From positions 1,357,501-1,421,500 of the forward strand of contig NZ_LR134365.1 in assembly GCF_900637305.1 (NCBI RefSeq): 64,000 bases of DNA. Direction: 5' to 3'. The stretch comes from Cardiobacterium hominis. GTDB taxonomy: Bacteria; Pseudomonadota; Gammaproteobacteria; Cardiobacteriales; Cardiobacteriaceae. The notes below the pieces were generated by a model. The model did not search any database. It saw nothing but the letters and a program-made list of their open reading frames with translations, and was not told the origin of the DNA. Positions 6,172-14,843 of the stretch are shown one piece after another. Numbering within the stretch: the first letter of the stretch is position 1; the number at the start of each line of letters is the position of its first letter. Position numbers and translations under genes: made by a program.

Positions 6172-8118
6172 ATGACAACCCTGCGCGCGCCCGCACCGCT
6201 TGACCTCACCCTGCTTGCCGTTGCCGGCGGCATCGCGCTGGCCTGGCAGGGCGCGCCGCCGCTGTGGTTGCTGCCGCTGGCGCTCCTCCTCCTTTACCCG
6301 CGTCTGACCCGCTATCCCGCCCTCGCCTTGCTTGCCGCCTTGTGGATGCACAGCCCGTGGCAATACACCGCGCCCATCGCCGTGGAGAGCCGCTGCAACG
6401 CCACCCTGCGCCTGGACGACTTTCCCGCGCGCGGCTATCCCGTCGGCAGCCGCTTCACCGCCGTCATCACCGCGCCCGGCGACTGCCCGCTTGCCACGGG
6501 CGACCGCCTCACCTTCAACGATTACCAACCCGTCGCCCGCCAACCCGGCGACACCCTGCGCGCCCGCCTGCACCTGAAGCCGGGCAACAACAGCGCCGCC
6601 AACCAGCGGCAGCGCCTGCGCGGCTATGCGGCCATCAACAACGCAGAAACCGTCGCTGACGCGCCCGTGCCGTGGCTTATCCGCCAGCGCCTCGCCCTCG
6701 CCGCACGCATCGACCGCACCTTTCCGCCCGCACAACGCCCGTGGTTGCGCGCACTGCTCCTTGGAGACCGCAGCGGCCTTAACGCCGACGCACAAACCCG
6801 CCTGCGCCGCAGCGGCACCTCACACCTCATCGCCATCTCCGGCCTGCACCTCGCGCTCATCGCCGGACTCATCTACCTCGCGTTACGCCCGCTGCTCGCC
6901 AGCCTGCCGCCGCGCTGGCGACGTGGCGTGCAGCCGCGCACCATCGCCCTGCACCTCACCCTTGCCGCCAGCCTCGCTTACGCCCTGCTCACCGGCGGCG
7001 CCGCGCCGGTGCTGCGCGCCTGGCTGATGCTCGCCGCGGTGGCGCTGTGCTGGCATATTCCCGTCATTGGCAGCCGCGACGCGCTCAAACTGGCCGCCCT
7101 CGGCGTCCTCCTGCAAAACCCGTGGCAACTGGGTGCTGTGGGTGCGTGGCTCTCCTTCAGCGCCGTCGCCATCATCCTCTACAGCGCGCCGCTGTGGCGC
7201 GAGCTGCGCCCGCTGAAACAATGGCTGCTGCTACAACTGCTCATCACCGCCATCCTCACCCCGCTCGGCTGGGCGCTCTTTGGCGGCATCAGCCTGATAG
7301 CGCCCCTTGCCAACCTCATCCTCATCCCGTGGCTGGCGCCGGTGCTAACGCTCGCCATCCTCGCTCTCATCCTGCCCGTGCTGGTAGCGCCCGCCAGCTG
7401 GCTGCTCGACCACTACCTGCGCGCGCTCGCCCAACTCGCCCGCTTTGACCTCGCCTATATCACACCGCCGTGGCAGCCCTCCACCATGACCGCGCTCCTT
7501 TTCACCATCGCTTGCCTGCTGACGCTGGCGCGCTGGCGCAGTCCGCTGCGGTTTGAGCAAAACCCCCGCCCCTGCGAAGCGGGGGAGAGTCGGGGAGGGG
7601 GTGTAGTCATGTCGCGCAGCGACAGCAAAAGAACGCGCAAACTGCTGATGATATTGCAGCGACCAAACTGGCAAACCCTTACCGCGCCGCCGCTCTGGTT
7701 CGCGCTCACCCTTGCCACGGCGCTTGTCACCACCTTCGCCCCGGCAGGCGACTACCACGCCCCGAACGGCAGCGCCATCCTGCGCGCGGGCGGCAAAACC
7801 ATCATCCACAACACCGGCCTGCGCAGCCGCAACCATGGCCGCGACGATGCCGCGCGTTATCTCTTGCCCGAACTGCGCCGCCATGCCGCGCGTCCGGACG
7901 CCATCGTCCTCACCGGCAAAAACCTGCGCGACGTGAGCGCCCTGAAAACCCTGCTTGATGCCTGGCCGGACACGCCGGTGTACAGCACAGTCATCATCCC
8001 CAACCTGCCGTATCCCGTGACCTACTGCCCCGCCACAAACCCTGCCGGCATTACCTTCATAAAAACGAACGCGGGCTGCAGCGCACGCTTTGGCGATGCG
8101 GTACTCACCGCGCCGTAA
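6172..8118 (+). CDS. comEC: ComEC/Rec2-family DNA uptake channel with degenerate C-terminal domain
   Basis: ComEC forms the inner-membrane channel that carries single-stranded DNA into the cytoplasm in natural transformation. The 648-residue product has N-terminal membrane segments, an OB-like soluble region, and the family core with LLGDRSGL and SGTSHLIAISGLHLALIAGL. Many further transmembrane helices follow (about residues 220-460). A G-rich repeat is translated at about residues 464-478. The final ~125 residues align in outline with the metallo-beta-lactamase-like domain (AIVLTG in place of the usual LVLTHxDxDH stretch), but the metal-binding histidines and aspartates are absent. Whether it supports uptake cannot be told from sequence. 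No frameshift is seen. Confidence 0.9.
   Translation: MTTLRAPAPLDLTLLAVAGGIALAWQGAPPLWLLPLALLLLYPRLTRYPALALLAALWMHSPWQYTAPIAVESRCNATLRLDDFPARGYPVGSRFTAVITAPGDCPLATGDRLTFNDYQPVARQPGDTLRARLHLKPGNNSAANQRQRLRGYAAINNAETVADAPVPWLIRQRLALAARIDRTFPPAQRPWLRALLLGDRSGLNADAQTRLRRSGTSHLIAISGLHLALIAGLIYLALRPLLASLPPRWRRGVQPRTIALHLTLAASLAYALLTGGAAPVLRAWLMLAAVALCWHIPVIGSRDALKLAALGVLLQNPWQLGAVGAWLSFSAVAIILYSAPLWRELRPLKQWLLLQLLITAILTPLGWALFGGISLIAPLANLILIPWLAPVLTLAILALILPVLVAPASWLLDHYLRALAQLARFDLAYITPPWQPSTMTALLFTIACLLTLARWRSPLRFEQNPRPCEAGESRGGGVVMSRSDSKRTRKLLMILQRPNWQTLTAPPLWFALTLATALVTTFAPAGDYHAPNGSAILRAGGKTIIHNTGLRSRNHGRDDAARYLLPELRRHAARPDAIVLTGKNLRDVSALKTLLDAWPDTPVYSTVIIPNLPYPVTYCPATNPAGITFIKTNAGCSARFGDAVLTAP
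7562..7604. repeat. G-rich palindromic repeat translated inside comEC
   Basis: Reads CCCCCGCCCCTGCGAAGCGGGGGAGAGTCGGGGAGGGGG and matches the other G-rich copies in spacer (TGCGAAGC against TGCAAAGC) and flanks. It is in frame within comEC (Asn-Pro-Arg-Pro-Cys-Glu-Ala-Gly-Glu-Ser-Arg-Gly-Gly-Gly), just after the last predicted membrane helix of the core. Confidence 0.8.
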
Positions 8119-8155
8119 TGCACAAACCATTTTCATGTGGGGCAGGTAGGGGCGG

Positions 8156-8302
8156 TTATAGCAATCCTCCGAAAACCTCATGCTGTGTTTCGCTCTTAGG
8201 AGTTACAGGGGTGCCTTGGCGCATCATTGATAAGAAACAAATATTTCCTCGACGGTGCGCCGAGGCGCACCCTATAGAGTTGTTTTCTAGGGGGATTGCT
8301 TA
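8156..8302. repeat. 147-bp intergenic element with imperfect terminal inverted repeats
   Basis: Left end TTATAGCAATCCTCCGAAAAC and right end, read in reverse complement, TAAGCAATCCCCCTAGAAAAC. It contains the palindrome GGTGCGCC-GA-GGCGCACC (8254-8271). The left end shares 25 of 28 bases with the reverse complement of 41653-41680, so it belongs to a dispersed family. No coding capacity. It fills most of the gap between the convergent ends of comEC and the FUSC gene. Confidence 0.6.
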
Positions 8303-8315
8303 GGCGTAGCGGTCG

Positions 8316-10436
8316 CTATGCCTGCGCCAGCGCCTGGTAGCACGGCTCCAGCGTGCGGGTAATCATCAGCAGCTGTTGCCAGAGGATGCTGTGTTGCAGG
8401 TCGGGGTCGTCTTCGCGCGGGCGCAGTTGGTCGAGCGCGGTGCGGATGTGTTGCAGGCGTGCGGCGAAGGCGTCCGGCGGCAGTTGCTCGAGCTGTTCCA
8501 GCAGGTCGGCGACGTTTTCGCCGAGCGGGTAGTAGTGCGCGAGGAAGGGGTCGTGTTCGCGGTTTTCGATTTGGCTGCGGTAGGCGCCGAGCGCCGAGAT
8601 GTAGCCGATGAGGCTGTAGTTGAGGTTGAGCAGGCGGAAGGCGTTTTCTTGTTGGGCGGCGTATTTGTGCGGTTCGCTGTTGATGTCGGAGACGGTGCTG
8701 CCGAGCAGCGCCGCCTGTTCGTGCGTCTGGCGGCGGATGCTGCGGTAGGCGAGGTCGTCGCCGCCGCCGTGTTGTAGTTGGCCGAGGATGTGGCGCAGGT
8801 AGGCGGCGTCGCTACGGATGGCGGCACGCGCGGTGTTGGTCAGCGTCAGGTAGCGCCAGTCCGGCCAGAGGTAGGTGACGGCCGCCCAGGCGATGCCGCC
8901 GCCGATGAGGGTGTCGATGATGCGGCGCGGGATGGCGTCGGCGAGGTTGAATCCGGCCAGCGAGAAGGCGGTCAGCGCCTGTACGGTGATGAAGAAGGTG
9001 GAGAAGCTGTATTTGCGGTTGCGGAAGTAGAAGAAGCAGGTGGTGCTCACGATGATGAGCCACAGTTTGGTGGCAACGGTCGGGGTGAAGTTCGGCGCGA
9101 TGCTGCCGGCGATGACGCCGAGGATGGTGCCGAGGACGCGCTGGTTCACCCGGCTTTTGGTGGCGCTGTAGTTCGGCTGGCAGACGAAGATGGCGGTGAG
9201 CAGTATCCAGTAACCGAGTTCGAGTTGGAGTGTGGCGACGATGAGGCAGCAGACGAGGACGACGAGGGTGAGGCGCACCGCGTGGCGGTACACGGGCGAG
9301 GCGAGTGTCAGTTGGCTGCGCAGGGCGGGCAGGAGGGCGGCGAGGGTCGGGTCTTCTTGCGCGGCGATGGCGCTGTTTTGTTCGTGCGGGTTGGGGTCGT
9401 CGCTGTCGAGATGGGCGAGCTGGTAGTTGATGCTGCGCAGGTTGTCGAGTAGGCGTTGTAGCGGGTGACGGCTGCCGCCGTGCGCCGGACGGGTTTCGAG
9501 GTGGCGTTGCAGGGATTGGCGGACGCCGTCAATGGCGCGTTCGAGGCGCGGGTCGTGGTGGTAGGCGTCGTGGGTGTGCAGCGCGGTGGCGACGTTGCGG
9601 CAGGCCTGCGCCTGCCATTCGACGAGGCGCCAAAGGCGGAAGATGAGGTCGCTGTTTTTCAGGGCGCTTGCCAGTTCGCGGTAATCGACGTGCGCCGAGC
9701 TGATGCGTTCGTGGATGTCCTGTGCGGCGAAGTAGTAGCGCAGCATGCGCGTGGTGCGCGGGTGGCGGTGCTGGCCGCGCAGGCGGTAAAAGAGGGTACT
9801 GCGGCAGCGGTTGAAGGTCTGGATGAGCGCGGTGTTGGCCAGCGCGAGGCGGGTCTGGCGCGCGCGGTAGTCGTCGTCATCGGGGTCGAAGAAGCAGGCT
9901 TTGGCGTCGATGTAGTCGGCAAGCGCGGCGTAGGCGGCGGCCATGTCTTCTTGTACCTGGCGGTGCGGCAGGAGGATTTGCGTCAGCAGAGTGCAGCCGC
10001 CATAGAGCAGGGTGCCGAGGAGGATAAGCAGGGGGTTGGCGTACCACGGCAGGGCGGTGTTGTAGGCGAGGGTAGTGTAGATGGCGACGACCAGCGCGCC
10101 GAAGGCGATGGTGCGGTAGCGCAGGCCGACCGCGCCCATGAAGGTGAAGGTGAAGGTCATCAGCAGCATGGCGATGATGTAGGCGAGCGGGCGGCTCAGG
10201 GTGAGCTGCACCGCGAGCGAGGAGGTGGCGAACGCGGCGAGGACGATGCCCAGGTCTTTGATGCGCCCGCGCAGGCGGTTGTCCAAATCCACCAGGCCGC
10301 CGGCGATGACGCCGAGGATGAGTGGCATGGCGAGCTGCGGGATGTTGAGCAGGCCGATGGCGAGCGCGGCGGCGCTGACGCTGAGGAATACGGGCAGGGT
10401 GGAGATGAGGCTGACGCTTGGCAGGAGTTTTTTCAC
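8316..10436 (-). CDS. yccS: FUSC-family inner-membrane protein, YccS type
   Basis: A 706-residue membrane protein of the YccS/YhfK family, related to aromatic-acid exporters (FUSC). Two blocks of hydrophobic helices are present, one near the N-terminus (STLPVFLSVSAAALAIGLL and following segments, about residues 10-150) and one in the second half (LTLVVLVCCLIVATLQLELG onwards, about 385-520). Large cytoplasmic regions follow each block. The block containing GYWILLTAIFVCQPNYSAT is the FUSC signature region. The start is a GTG at 10434-10436 with a weak ribosome-binding site. The gene runs divergently from scpA. Its substrate is not known from sequence. Confidence 0.88.
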   Translation of the reverse strand: MKKLLPSVSLISTLPVFLSVSAAALAIGLLNIPQLAMPLILGVIAGGLVDLDNRLRGRIKDLGIVLAAFATSSLAVQLTLSRPLAYIIAMLLMTFTFTFMGAVGLRYRTIAFGALVVAIYTTLAYNTALPWYANPLLILLGTLLYGGCTLLTQILLPHRQVQEDMAAAYAALADYIDAKACFFDPDDDDYRARQTRLALANTALIQTFNRCRSTLFYRLRGQHRHPRTTRMLRYYFAAQDIHERISSAHVDYRELASALKNSDLIFRLWRLVEWQAQACRNVATALHTHDAYHHDPRLERAIDGVRQSLQRHLETRPAHGGSRHPLQRLLDNLRSINYQLAHLDSDDPNPHEQNSAIAAQEDPTLAALLPALRSQLTLASPVYRHAVRLTLVVLVCCLIVATLQLELGYWILLTAIFVCQPNYSATKSRVNQRVLGTILGVIAGSIAPNFTPTVATKLWLIIVSTTCFFYFRNRKYSFSTFFITVQALTAFSLAGFNLADAIPRRIIDTLIGGGIAWAAVTYLWPDWRYLTLTNTARAAIRSDAAYLRHILGQLQHGGGDDLAYRSIRRQTHEQAALLGSTVSDINSEPHKYAAQQENAFRLLNLNYSLIGYISALGAYRSQIENREHDPFLAHYYPLGENVADLLEQLEQLPPDAFAARLQHIRTALDQLRPREDDPDLQHSILWQQLLMITRTLEPCYQALAQA

Positions 10437-10511
10437 GGGTATGGCGGTGGCTAAAGGGGCGGCGATTGTAGCGGCCGGACGCAGGCGATGCCATGAGAAA
10501 TGGCATGAAAA

Positions 10512-10530
10512 ACCCCGTCGGCGACGGGGT
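10512..10530. other. Hairpin in the yccS-scpA divergent gap
   Basis: ACCCCGTC-GGC-GACGGGGT is a perfect 8-bp stem. It has no good T-run on either strand, so it is not a clear terminator. It lies about 35 bases before a TATAAT (10566-10571) that may serve scpA. Confidence 0.45.
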
Positions 10531-10615
10531 GGTGTTTGGAAGGCGTTTTCGTACGCGAGGATGCGTATAATGCGCGCCTTTTCCGCAGGTTGTCAGAGGC
10601 AAAATCAGGAGCAGG

Positions 10616-11404
10616 ATGGAGCAGCAGGTATTGGTGTTCGGCGAGCCGGTGGTGCAGTTGCCGAAGGATTTGTTTATTCCGCCGGATGCGCTGCGGGTGT
10701 TGCTGGAGACGTTTTCCGGGCCGCTGGATGTGCTCGTCTATTTGATTCGCAAACAGAATTTTGATGTGCTGGATATTCCGGTGGCGCTGATTACCGAGCA
10801 GTACCTCGCCTATCTGGAGGTGATGGAGCAGCTTGATATGGCGCTGGCGGCGGAGTATTTGCTGATGGCGGCGACGCTCGCCGAGATTAAGGCGCGGATG
10901 TTGTTGCCACGGCCGCCGCTGCCGGAAGACGCCGAAGAAGCACCCGACCCGCGCGCGGCGCTGGCGGAGCAGTTGTTGCTTTATGTGCAGACGGGGCAGG
11001 CGGCGGAAGCGCTCGCCGCGTTGCCACGGGTCGGCGCGGGCACGGCGCTGTCGGCGCATGTGCCGCCGTCGGGCGCGCAGCCGTTGGTGAAGCCGTCAGC
11101 GGATGCGGGCAAGTTGGCAGAGATGTTGCGCCGGTTGTGGCTGCGGCATGATTTGCGCCGCGCGCATGAGGTGGAGTCCGAGGAGTTTTCGCTGACCGAG
11201 CGGATGGACGCGATGCAGGCGCGGCTGCGCCATCATGACGGCTGGCAGTCGCTCTCGTCGTTTTGTCAGGCGGGCGAGGGGCGCGGCGGGCTGGTGATTT
11301 CGCTGATGGCCATGCTGGAGCTTGACCGCTCGCAGTTGCTGGAGTGGCAGCAGAAAGCGCTGTTCGCGCCGGTAGATGTGCGGCTGCGGGGCGGGCGCCT
11401 TTAG
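10616..11404 (+). CDS. scpA: Segregation and condensation protein A
   Basis: ScpA is the kleisin subunit that links SMC or MukB-like condensin heads and ScpB in chromosome segregation. The 262-residue protein has the family start FSGPLDVLVYLIRKQNFDVLDIPVALITEQYLAY, then EYLLMAATLAEIKARMLLP, a variable linker and a C-terminal winged-helix region (VISLMAMLELDRSQLLEWQQ). AGGAG precedes the ATG at 10616. A TATAAT lies at 10566-10571. scpB follows after 17 bases, and rluB after that, an arrangement seen in many proteobacteria. Confidence 0.95.
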   Translation: MEQQVLVFGEPVVQLPKDLFIPPDALRVLLETFSGPLDVLVYLIRKQNFDVLDIPVALITEQYLAYLEVMEQLDMALAAEYLLMAATLAEIKARMLLPRPPLPEDAEEAPDPRAALAEQLLLYVQTGQAAEALAALPRVGAGTALSAHVPPSGAQPLVKPSADAGKLAEMLRRLWLRHDLRRAHEVESEEFSLTERMDAMQARLRHHDGWQSLSSFCQAGEGRGGLVISLMAMLELDRSQLLEWQQKALFAPVDVRLRGGRL

Positions 11405-11421
11405 TTTTTGGTACGGTTTTT

Positions 11422-11943
11422 ATGACGACTTTATCCCGCCGCATTGAGGCGATTTTGTTTACCCGCGATGAGGCGGTGAGTGAGGCGCTGCTCGCGCAGG
11501 CGCTGGATGTGTCGGAAGATGCCATCCGCGCGGCGCTGCTTGTGCTGGAAGCGCGCTATGAGGCGTCGGCGATGATGCTGGTGCGACTTGCCGGCGGTTG
11601 GCGTTTGCAGTTGCGTCCGGCGTTTTTTCCGGCGGTGGCGGCGTTTGCCGAGGCGCAGCCGGCGCGTTTTTCCCGCGCCTTTTGGGAGACGCTGGCGTTT
11701 ATCGCGTATCATCAGCCGGTCACGCGCGCCGAGATTGACGCGGTGCGCGGTGTGACCACCAGCAGCGGGATTTACCGCCAGCTGTTCGAGCTGGAATGGA
11801 TTGAGGTGATTGGCACGAAGGAGGTGCCGGGGCGGCCGGAGTTGCTGGCGACGACGGCACAGTTTTTATCCGATTTTTCCGTGGCAAGTCTTGAGGATTT
11901 GCCCGCTTTGCCCGATGACGGGTTTGGAGGCAGTAATGAGTAA
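11422..11943 (+). CDS. scpB: Segregation and condensation protein B
   Basis: ScpB is a dimeric winged-helix protein that binds ScpA within the SMC complex. The 173-residue product includes RRIEAILFTRDEAVSEALLAQ, the typical WETLAFIAYHQPVTRAEIDAVRGV motif and the C-terminal VPGRPELLATTAQFLSDF. The reading frame is open further upstream into scpA. I chose the ATG at 11422 because the conserved protein begins there. Its stop overlaps the start of rluB by 8 bases (ATGAGTAA), which implies coupled translation. Confidence 0.94.
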   Translation: MTTLSRRIEAILFTRDEAVSEALLAQALDVSEDAIRAALLVLEARYEASAMMLVRLAGGWRLQLRPAFFPAVAAFAEAQPARFSRAFWETLAFIAYHQPVTRAEIDAVRGVTTSSGIYRQLFELEWIEVIGTKEVPGRPELLATTAQFLSDFSVASLEDLPALPDDGFGGSNE

Positions 11944-12718
11944 TGAGTTGGAGCGCATCCAGAAATGGCTGGCAGCGCGCGGTTTGGGTTCGCGACGCGA
12001 GATTGAGGGCTGGATTCGCGAGGGGCGCCTGCGCGTCAATGGCAAACTGGCCGAGCTTGGGCAGCGCATCAGCGGCTATGAGCGCCTGAGTCTGGACGGC
12101 AAACCGCTGCGCGTGTCGCCGGAGCGCGAAGCACCGCGACAAATCCTGATGTATCACAAACCACCGGGCGAGATTTGCTCACGCAACGACCCGGACGGCC
12201 GCCCGACGGTTTTCCGCCATTTGCCGAAACTGCGGCAGGGGCGCTGGGTCAGCATTGGCCGTCTCGATTTGAACACCGCCGGATTGCTGCTCTTTACCAA
12301 CGACGGCGAACTTGCCAACCGCCTGATGCACCCCAGCGCCGAAATCGAGCGTGAATACTGGGTGCGGGTGGCGGGCGAGGTCAATGAAGACACCTTGCAG
12401 GCGCTGCGCAACGGCCTTGAGCTGGAAGACGGCTTCGCCTGCTTTGACGACGTGCAGCCGTTGCAGGCCTTGCACGAGGACGACACCCAATACAACCGCT
12501 ACTTCAGCGTGGTGCTGAAAGAAGGGCGCAACCGCGAAGTGCGGCGGCTGTGGGAAGCGGTCGGCTGCCAGGTCAGCCGCCTGAAACGCATCCGCTTCGG
12601 CAATCTGTGGCTGCCGAAAAACCTCGCCGCCGGACGCTGGCGGCCACTTACCGCCGGTGAAGTCAATGCGCTGCTGGACCTGCTGCAACGCAAACAGCGG
12701 CGCGACGCGGCGAAATGA
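11936..12718 (+). CDS. rluB: 23S rRNA pseudouridine synthase, RsuA/RluB family
   Basis: This enzyme isomerises a uridine (U2605 in Escherichia coli 23S rRNA for RluB) to pseudouridine. The 260-residue protein has an N-terminal S4 RNA-binding domain (RIQKWLAARGLGSRREIEGWIREGRLRVNG). The catalytic domain contains the family motif GRLDLNTAGLLLFTNDGELANRLMHPS with the catalytic Asp. A C-terminal EGRNREVRRLWEAVG block follows. The ATG overlaps the scpB stop. Position after scpA-scpB supports RluB over RsuA, RluE or RluF. Confidence 0.93.
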   Translation: MSNELERIQKWLAARGLGSRREIEGWIREGRLRVNGKLAELGQRISGYERLSLDGKPLRVSPEREAPRQILMYHKPPGEICSRNDPDGRPTVFRHLPKLRQGRWVSIGRLDLNTAGLLLFTNDGELANRLMHPSAEIEREYWVRVAGEVNEDTLQALRNGLELEDGFACFDDVQPLQALHEDDTQYNRYFSVVLKEGRNREVRRLWEAVGCQVSRLKRIRFGNLWLPKNLAAGRWRPLTAGEVNALLDLLQRKQRRDAAK

Positions 12719-12759
12719 CAAGACTATAATAAGCACACATTAATAATCAGGGCATCACC

Positions 12760-13743
12760 ATGAGCGACAGCGAACAAGCCGTCCCCGTGCGCGTCAAACC
12801 AAACGCGATGGGGGTGAAGAAAAAAGGGGCGGAAAAAATCCGCCAGGTTCCCGAAAACACCGGCCACGTCGGCGAAGAACGCCTGCGCAAACCGGGCTGG
12901 ATACGCGCGCAATTCCCCGGCGGCGAAGAAGTGCGGCGGATGAAAGCCATCATGCGCGAACAGAAACTGCACAGCGTCTGCGAAGAAGCCTCCTGCCCGA
13001 ACATCGGCGAATGCTTCCGCCACAACACCGCCTCCTTCATGATCATGGGCGACATCTGCACGCGCCGCTGCCCGTTCTGCGACGTCGGCCACGGCCGCCC
13101 CAACCCGCTTGACCCGATGGAGCCGACGCACCTTGCTGAAACCGTGCGCAACATCGGCTTGCACCACGTCGTCATCACCTCGGTGGACCGTGACGACCTG
13201 CTCGACGGTGGCGCGGCACATTTTGCCGCCTGCGTGCGCGAAATCCGCCGCCTCGCACCGCGCATGACCGTCGAAATCCTCACCCCCGACTTCCGCGGCC
13301 GCATGGACAAAGCCATCGAAATCCTGCGCCACACCCCGCCGGACATCTTCAACCACAACATGGAAACCGTGGCGCGGATGTACGAAGAAGTACGCCCCGG
13401 TGCCAACTACGAACAATCACTGGAACTCCTGCGCGAATACAAAAAAGCGAGCAACAAACCGGTTATCACCAAATCCGGGCTGATGGTCGGACTTGGCGAA
13501 GAAGTGGACGAAATCCTCGGCGTGATGGAAGACCTGCGCCGCCACGACGTCAGCATGCTCACCGTCGGCCAGTACCTGCAACCCTCGGTGCACCACTTGC
13601 CGGTCAAACACTACTACACCCCGGAACAGTTCCAAATATTTACCGACGAAGGCCTGAAAATGGGCTTCACCCACGTCGCCTCCGGGCCGATGGTGCGCTC
13701 CTCCTTCCACGCCGACATGTCGGCGAAAGCGGTACTGGATTAA
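12760..13743 (+). CDS. lipA: Lipoyl synthase (radical SAM)
   Basis: LipA inserts two sulfur atoms into octanoyl groups on lipoate-dependent enzymes using S-adenosylmethionine radicals. The 327-residue protein has the auxiliary cluster cysteines CEEASCPNIGEC (C74, C79, C85) and the radical-SAM motif CTRRCPFC (C100, C104, C107). It also has the usual VITSVDRDDLLDGGA and NHNMETV blocks, and the C-terminal SGPMVRSSFHAD with the conserved Ser ligand. A TATAAT lies at 12725-12730. lipB is not adjacent. Downstream is a repeat-rich gap. Confidence 0.97.
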   Translation: MSDSEQAVPVRVKPNAMGVKKKGAEKIRQVPENTGHVGEERLRKPGWIRAQFPGGEEVRRMKAIMREQKLHSVCEEASCPNIGECFRHNTASFMIMGDICTRRCPFCDVGHGRPNPLDPMEPTHLAETVRNIGLHHVVITSVDRDDLLDGGAAHFAACVREIRRLAPRMTVEILTPDFRGRMDKAIEILRHTPPDIFNHNMETVARMYEEVRPGANYEQSLELLREYKKASNKPVITKSGLMVGLGEEVDEILGVMEDLRRHDVSMLTVGQYLQPSVHHLPVKHYYTPEQFQIFTDEGLKMGFTHVASGPMVRSSFHADMSAKAVLD

Positions 13744-14128
13744 CTAAAAGCCTCCTTTCTCTCTGGGACAAGCATCGCTCGTTCACAGGAATTAAGAGTG
13801 GGGGAGGGCTTGAGGCGTGTTGACAATTCGGCGAACGAGCCCCTCTCTCGCTACGCGAGCAATGCTTGTCCCTCTGGGACTGGAACAGCTCACGCAGTGA
13901 GAGAGGGGTTGGGGTGAGGGCAGCAATCAATTGAAAAACAGGAATTTTGGTTCATCAATGATTGCTCACCCCCTCCCCGGCCCTCCCCCGGACCCCATGC
14001 AAAATGCGTCCGCATTTTGCATGGGTACCCGCCCGCTGCGGGCTTCGCCCTGCGGGGGAGGGGGACTCAAATTGCAAACAGACTCTTAGAGCCTCACCTT
14101 TCCGCCATCCCATCACCGTACCCATCCC
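13744..14128. other. 385-bp intergenic region made largely of palindromic repeats
   Basis: No gene is seen. GGGACAAGCAT at 13767-13777 and ATGCTTGTCCC at 13862-13872 form long inverted arms around a G-rich stretch. A second G-rich repeat follows (13969-14064), with a perfect 15-bp palindrome (13994-14025) embedded in it. The minus strand of 13969-13989 carries four G-runs. The GCTGCGGGCTTCGCCCTGCG spacer reappears inverted near 41420. Confidence 0.7.
13994..14025. repeat. Perfect 15-bp inverted repeat
   Basis: CCCATGCAAAATGCG (13994-14008), TC, CGCATTTTGCATGGG (14011-14025). It interrupts a G-rich palindrome between lipA and cmoA. No T-run follows, so it is not an obvious terminator. Confidence 0.8.
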
Positions 14129-14839
14129 ATGCCCTACCAACGCGACACCCTCTACGACACCCCGCAAGCCGTCGTCGATTTCCGCTTTGACGAACGCACC
14201 GCCGCCGTTTTCCCCGACATGATCCACCGCTCCGTGCCGGGTTACGCCACGCTCCTGCAACTCTTTGCCGTCATCGGTGCGGGATTCGTTCCGGAAGGCG
14301 GCCACGTCTATGACCTCGGCTGCGCCCTGGGCGGCGCCAGCATCGCCCTGCAACGCCACATCCCGCAGAGCGCGACCATCGACGCGGTAGACAACGCCGA
14401 AGCGATGACCCGTCGCCTCGCCGCTTACGTCGAAGGCGCGGGCATCCGCAACATCCGCGTCCAGCAAGCCGACATCACCGCACTCGACTACCGCCCGGCC
14501 GACCTCATCATCATGGCGTTCACCCTACAATTCATCCCGCCACAGGCACGCGACGCGCTGCTCACCCGCCTGCGCCAAACCCTGCGCCCCGGCGGCGCGT
14601 TGCTACTCGCCGAAAAAACCCGCCCGGATGACGACCGCCTGCGCCAGTGGCACGAAGGCTTCAAAGCCGCACAAGGTTACTCACAAATGGCGATTGCACA
14701 AAAACGCGAGTCGCTGGAAAACGTGATGCAAACCGACCGCGCCGCCACCATCGAAACCCGCCTGCAACAAGCGGGCTTTACCCGCATCGAACCCTGCTTT
14801 CGCGCCCTGCAATTTTGCGGCTGGGTAGCAAGCGTCTAA
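14129..14839 (+). CDS. cmoA: Carboxy-S-adenosyl-L-methionine synthase
   Basis: CmoA makes carboxy-SAM from SAM and prephenate for the cmo5U34 modification of tRNA wobble uridines. The 236-residue protein has an N-terminal FDERTAAVFPDMIHRSVPGY block, the SAM-binding motif VYDLGCALGGASIAL, then DNAEAM and the CmoA-like AFTLQFIPPQARDALL and LAEKTRPDDDRL segments, and ends with the QKRESLENVMQTD signature. It lies 4 bases before cmoB, so the two steps of the pathway are an operon. Confidence 0.95.
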   Translation: MPYQRDTLYDTPQAVVDFRFDERTAAVFPDMIHRSVPGYATLLQLFAVIGAGFVPEGGHVYDLGCALGGASIALQRHIPQSATIDAVDNAEAMTRRLAAYVEGAGIRNIRVQQADITALDYRPADLIIMAFTLQFIPPQARDALLTRLRQTLRPGGALLLAEKTRPDDDRLRQWHEGFKAAQGYSQMAIAQKRESLENVMQTDRAATIETRLQQAGFTRIEPCFRALQFCGWVASV

Positions 14840-14843
14840 ACCC

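Noticed and set aside
6172-8118. comEC as a pseudogene
   Set aside because: The frame is intact from start to stop with an inserted multiple-of-three repeat; only the C-terminal motif is degenerate, which also occurs in some functional ComEC proteins.
13744-14128. CRISPR-like repeats between lipA and cmoA
   Set aside because: The repeats are inverted and G-rich, differ in length and have no regular spacers; no cas genes are present in the window.
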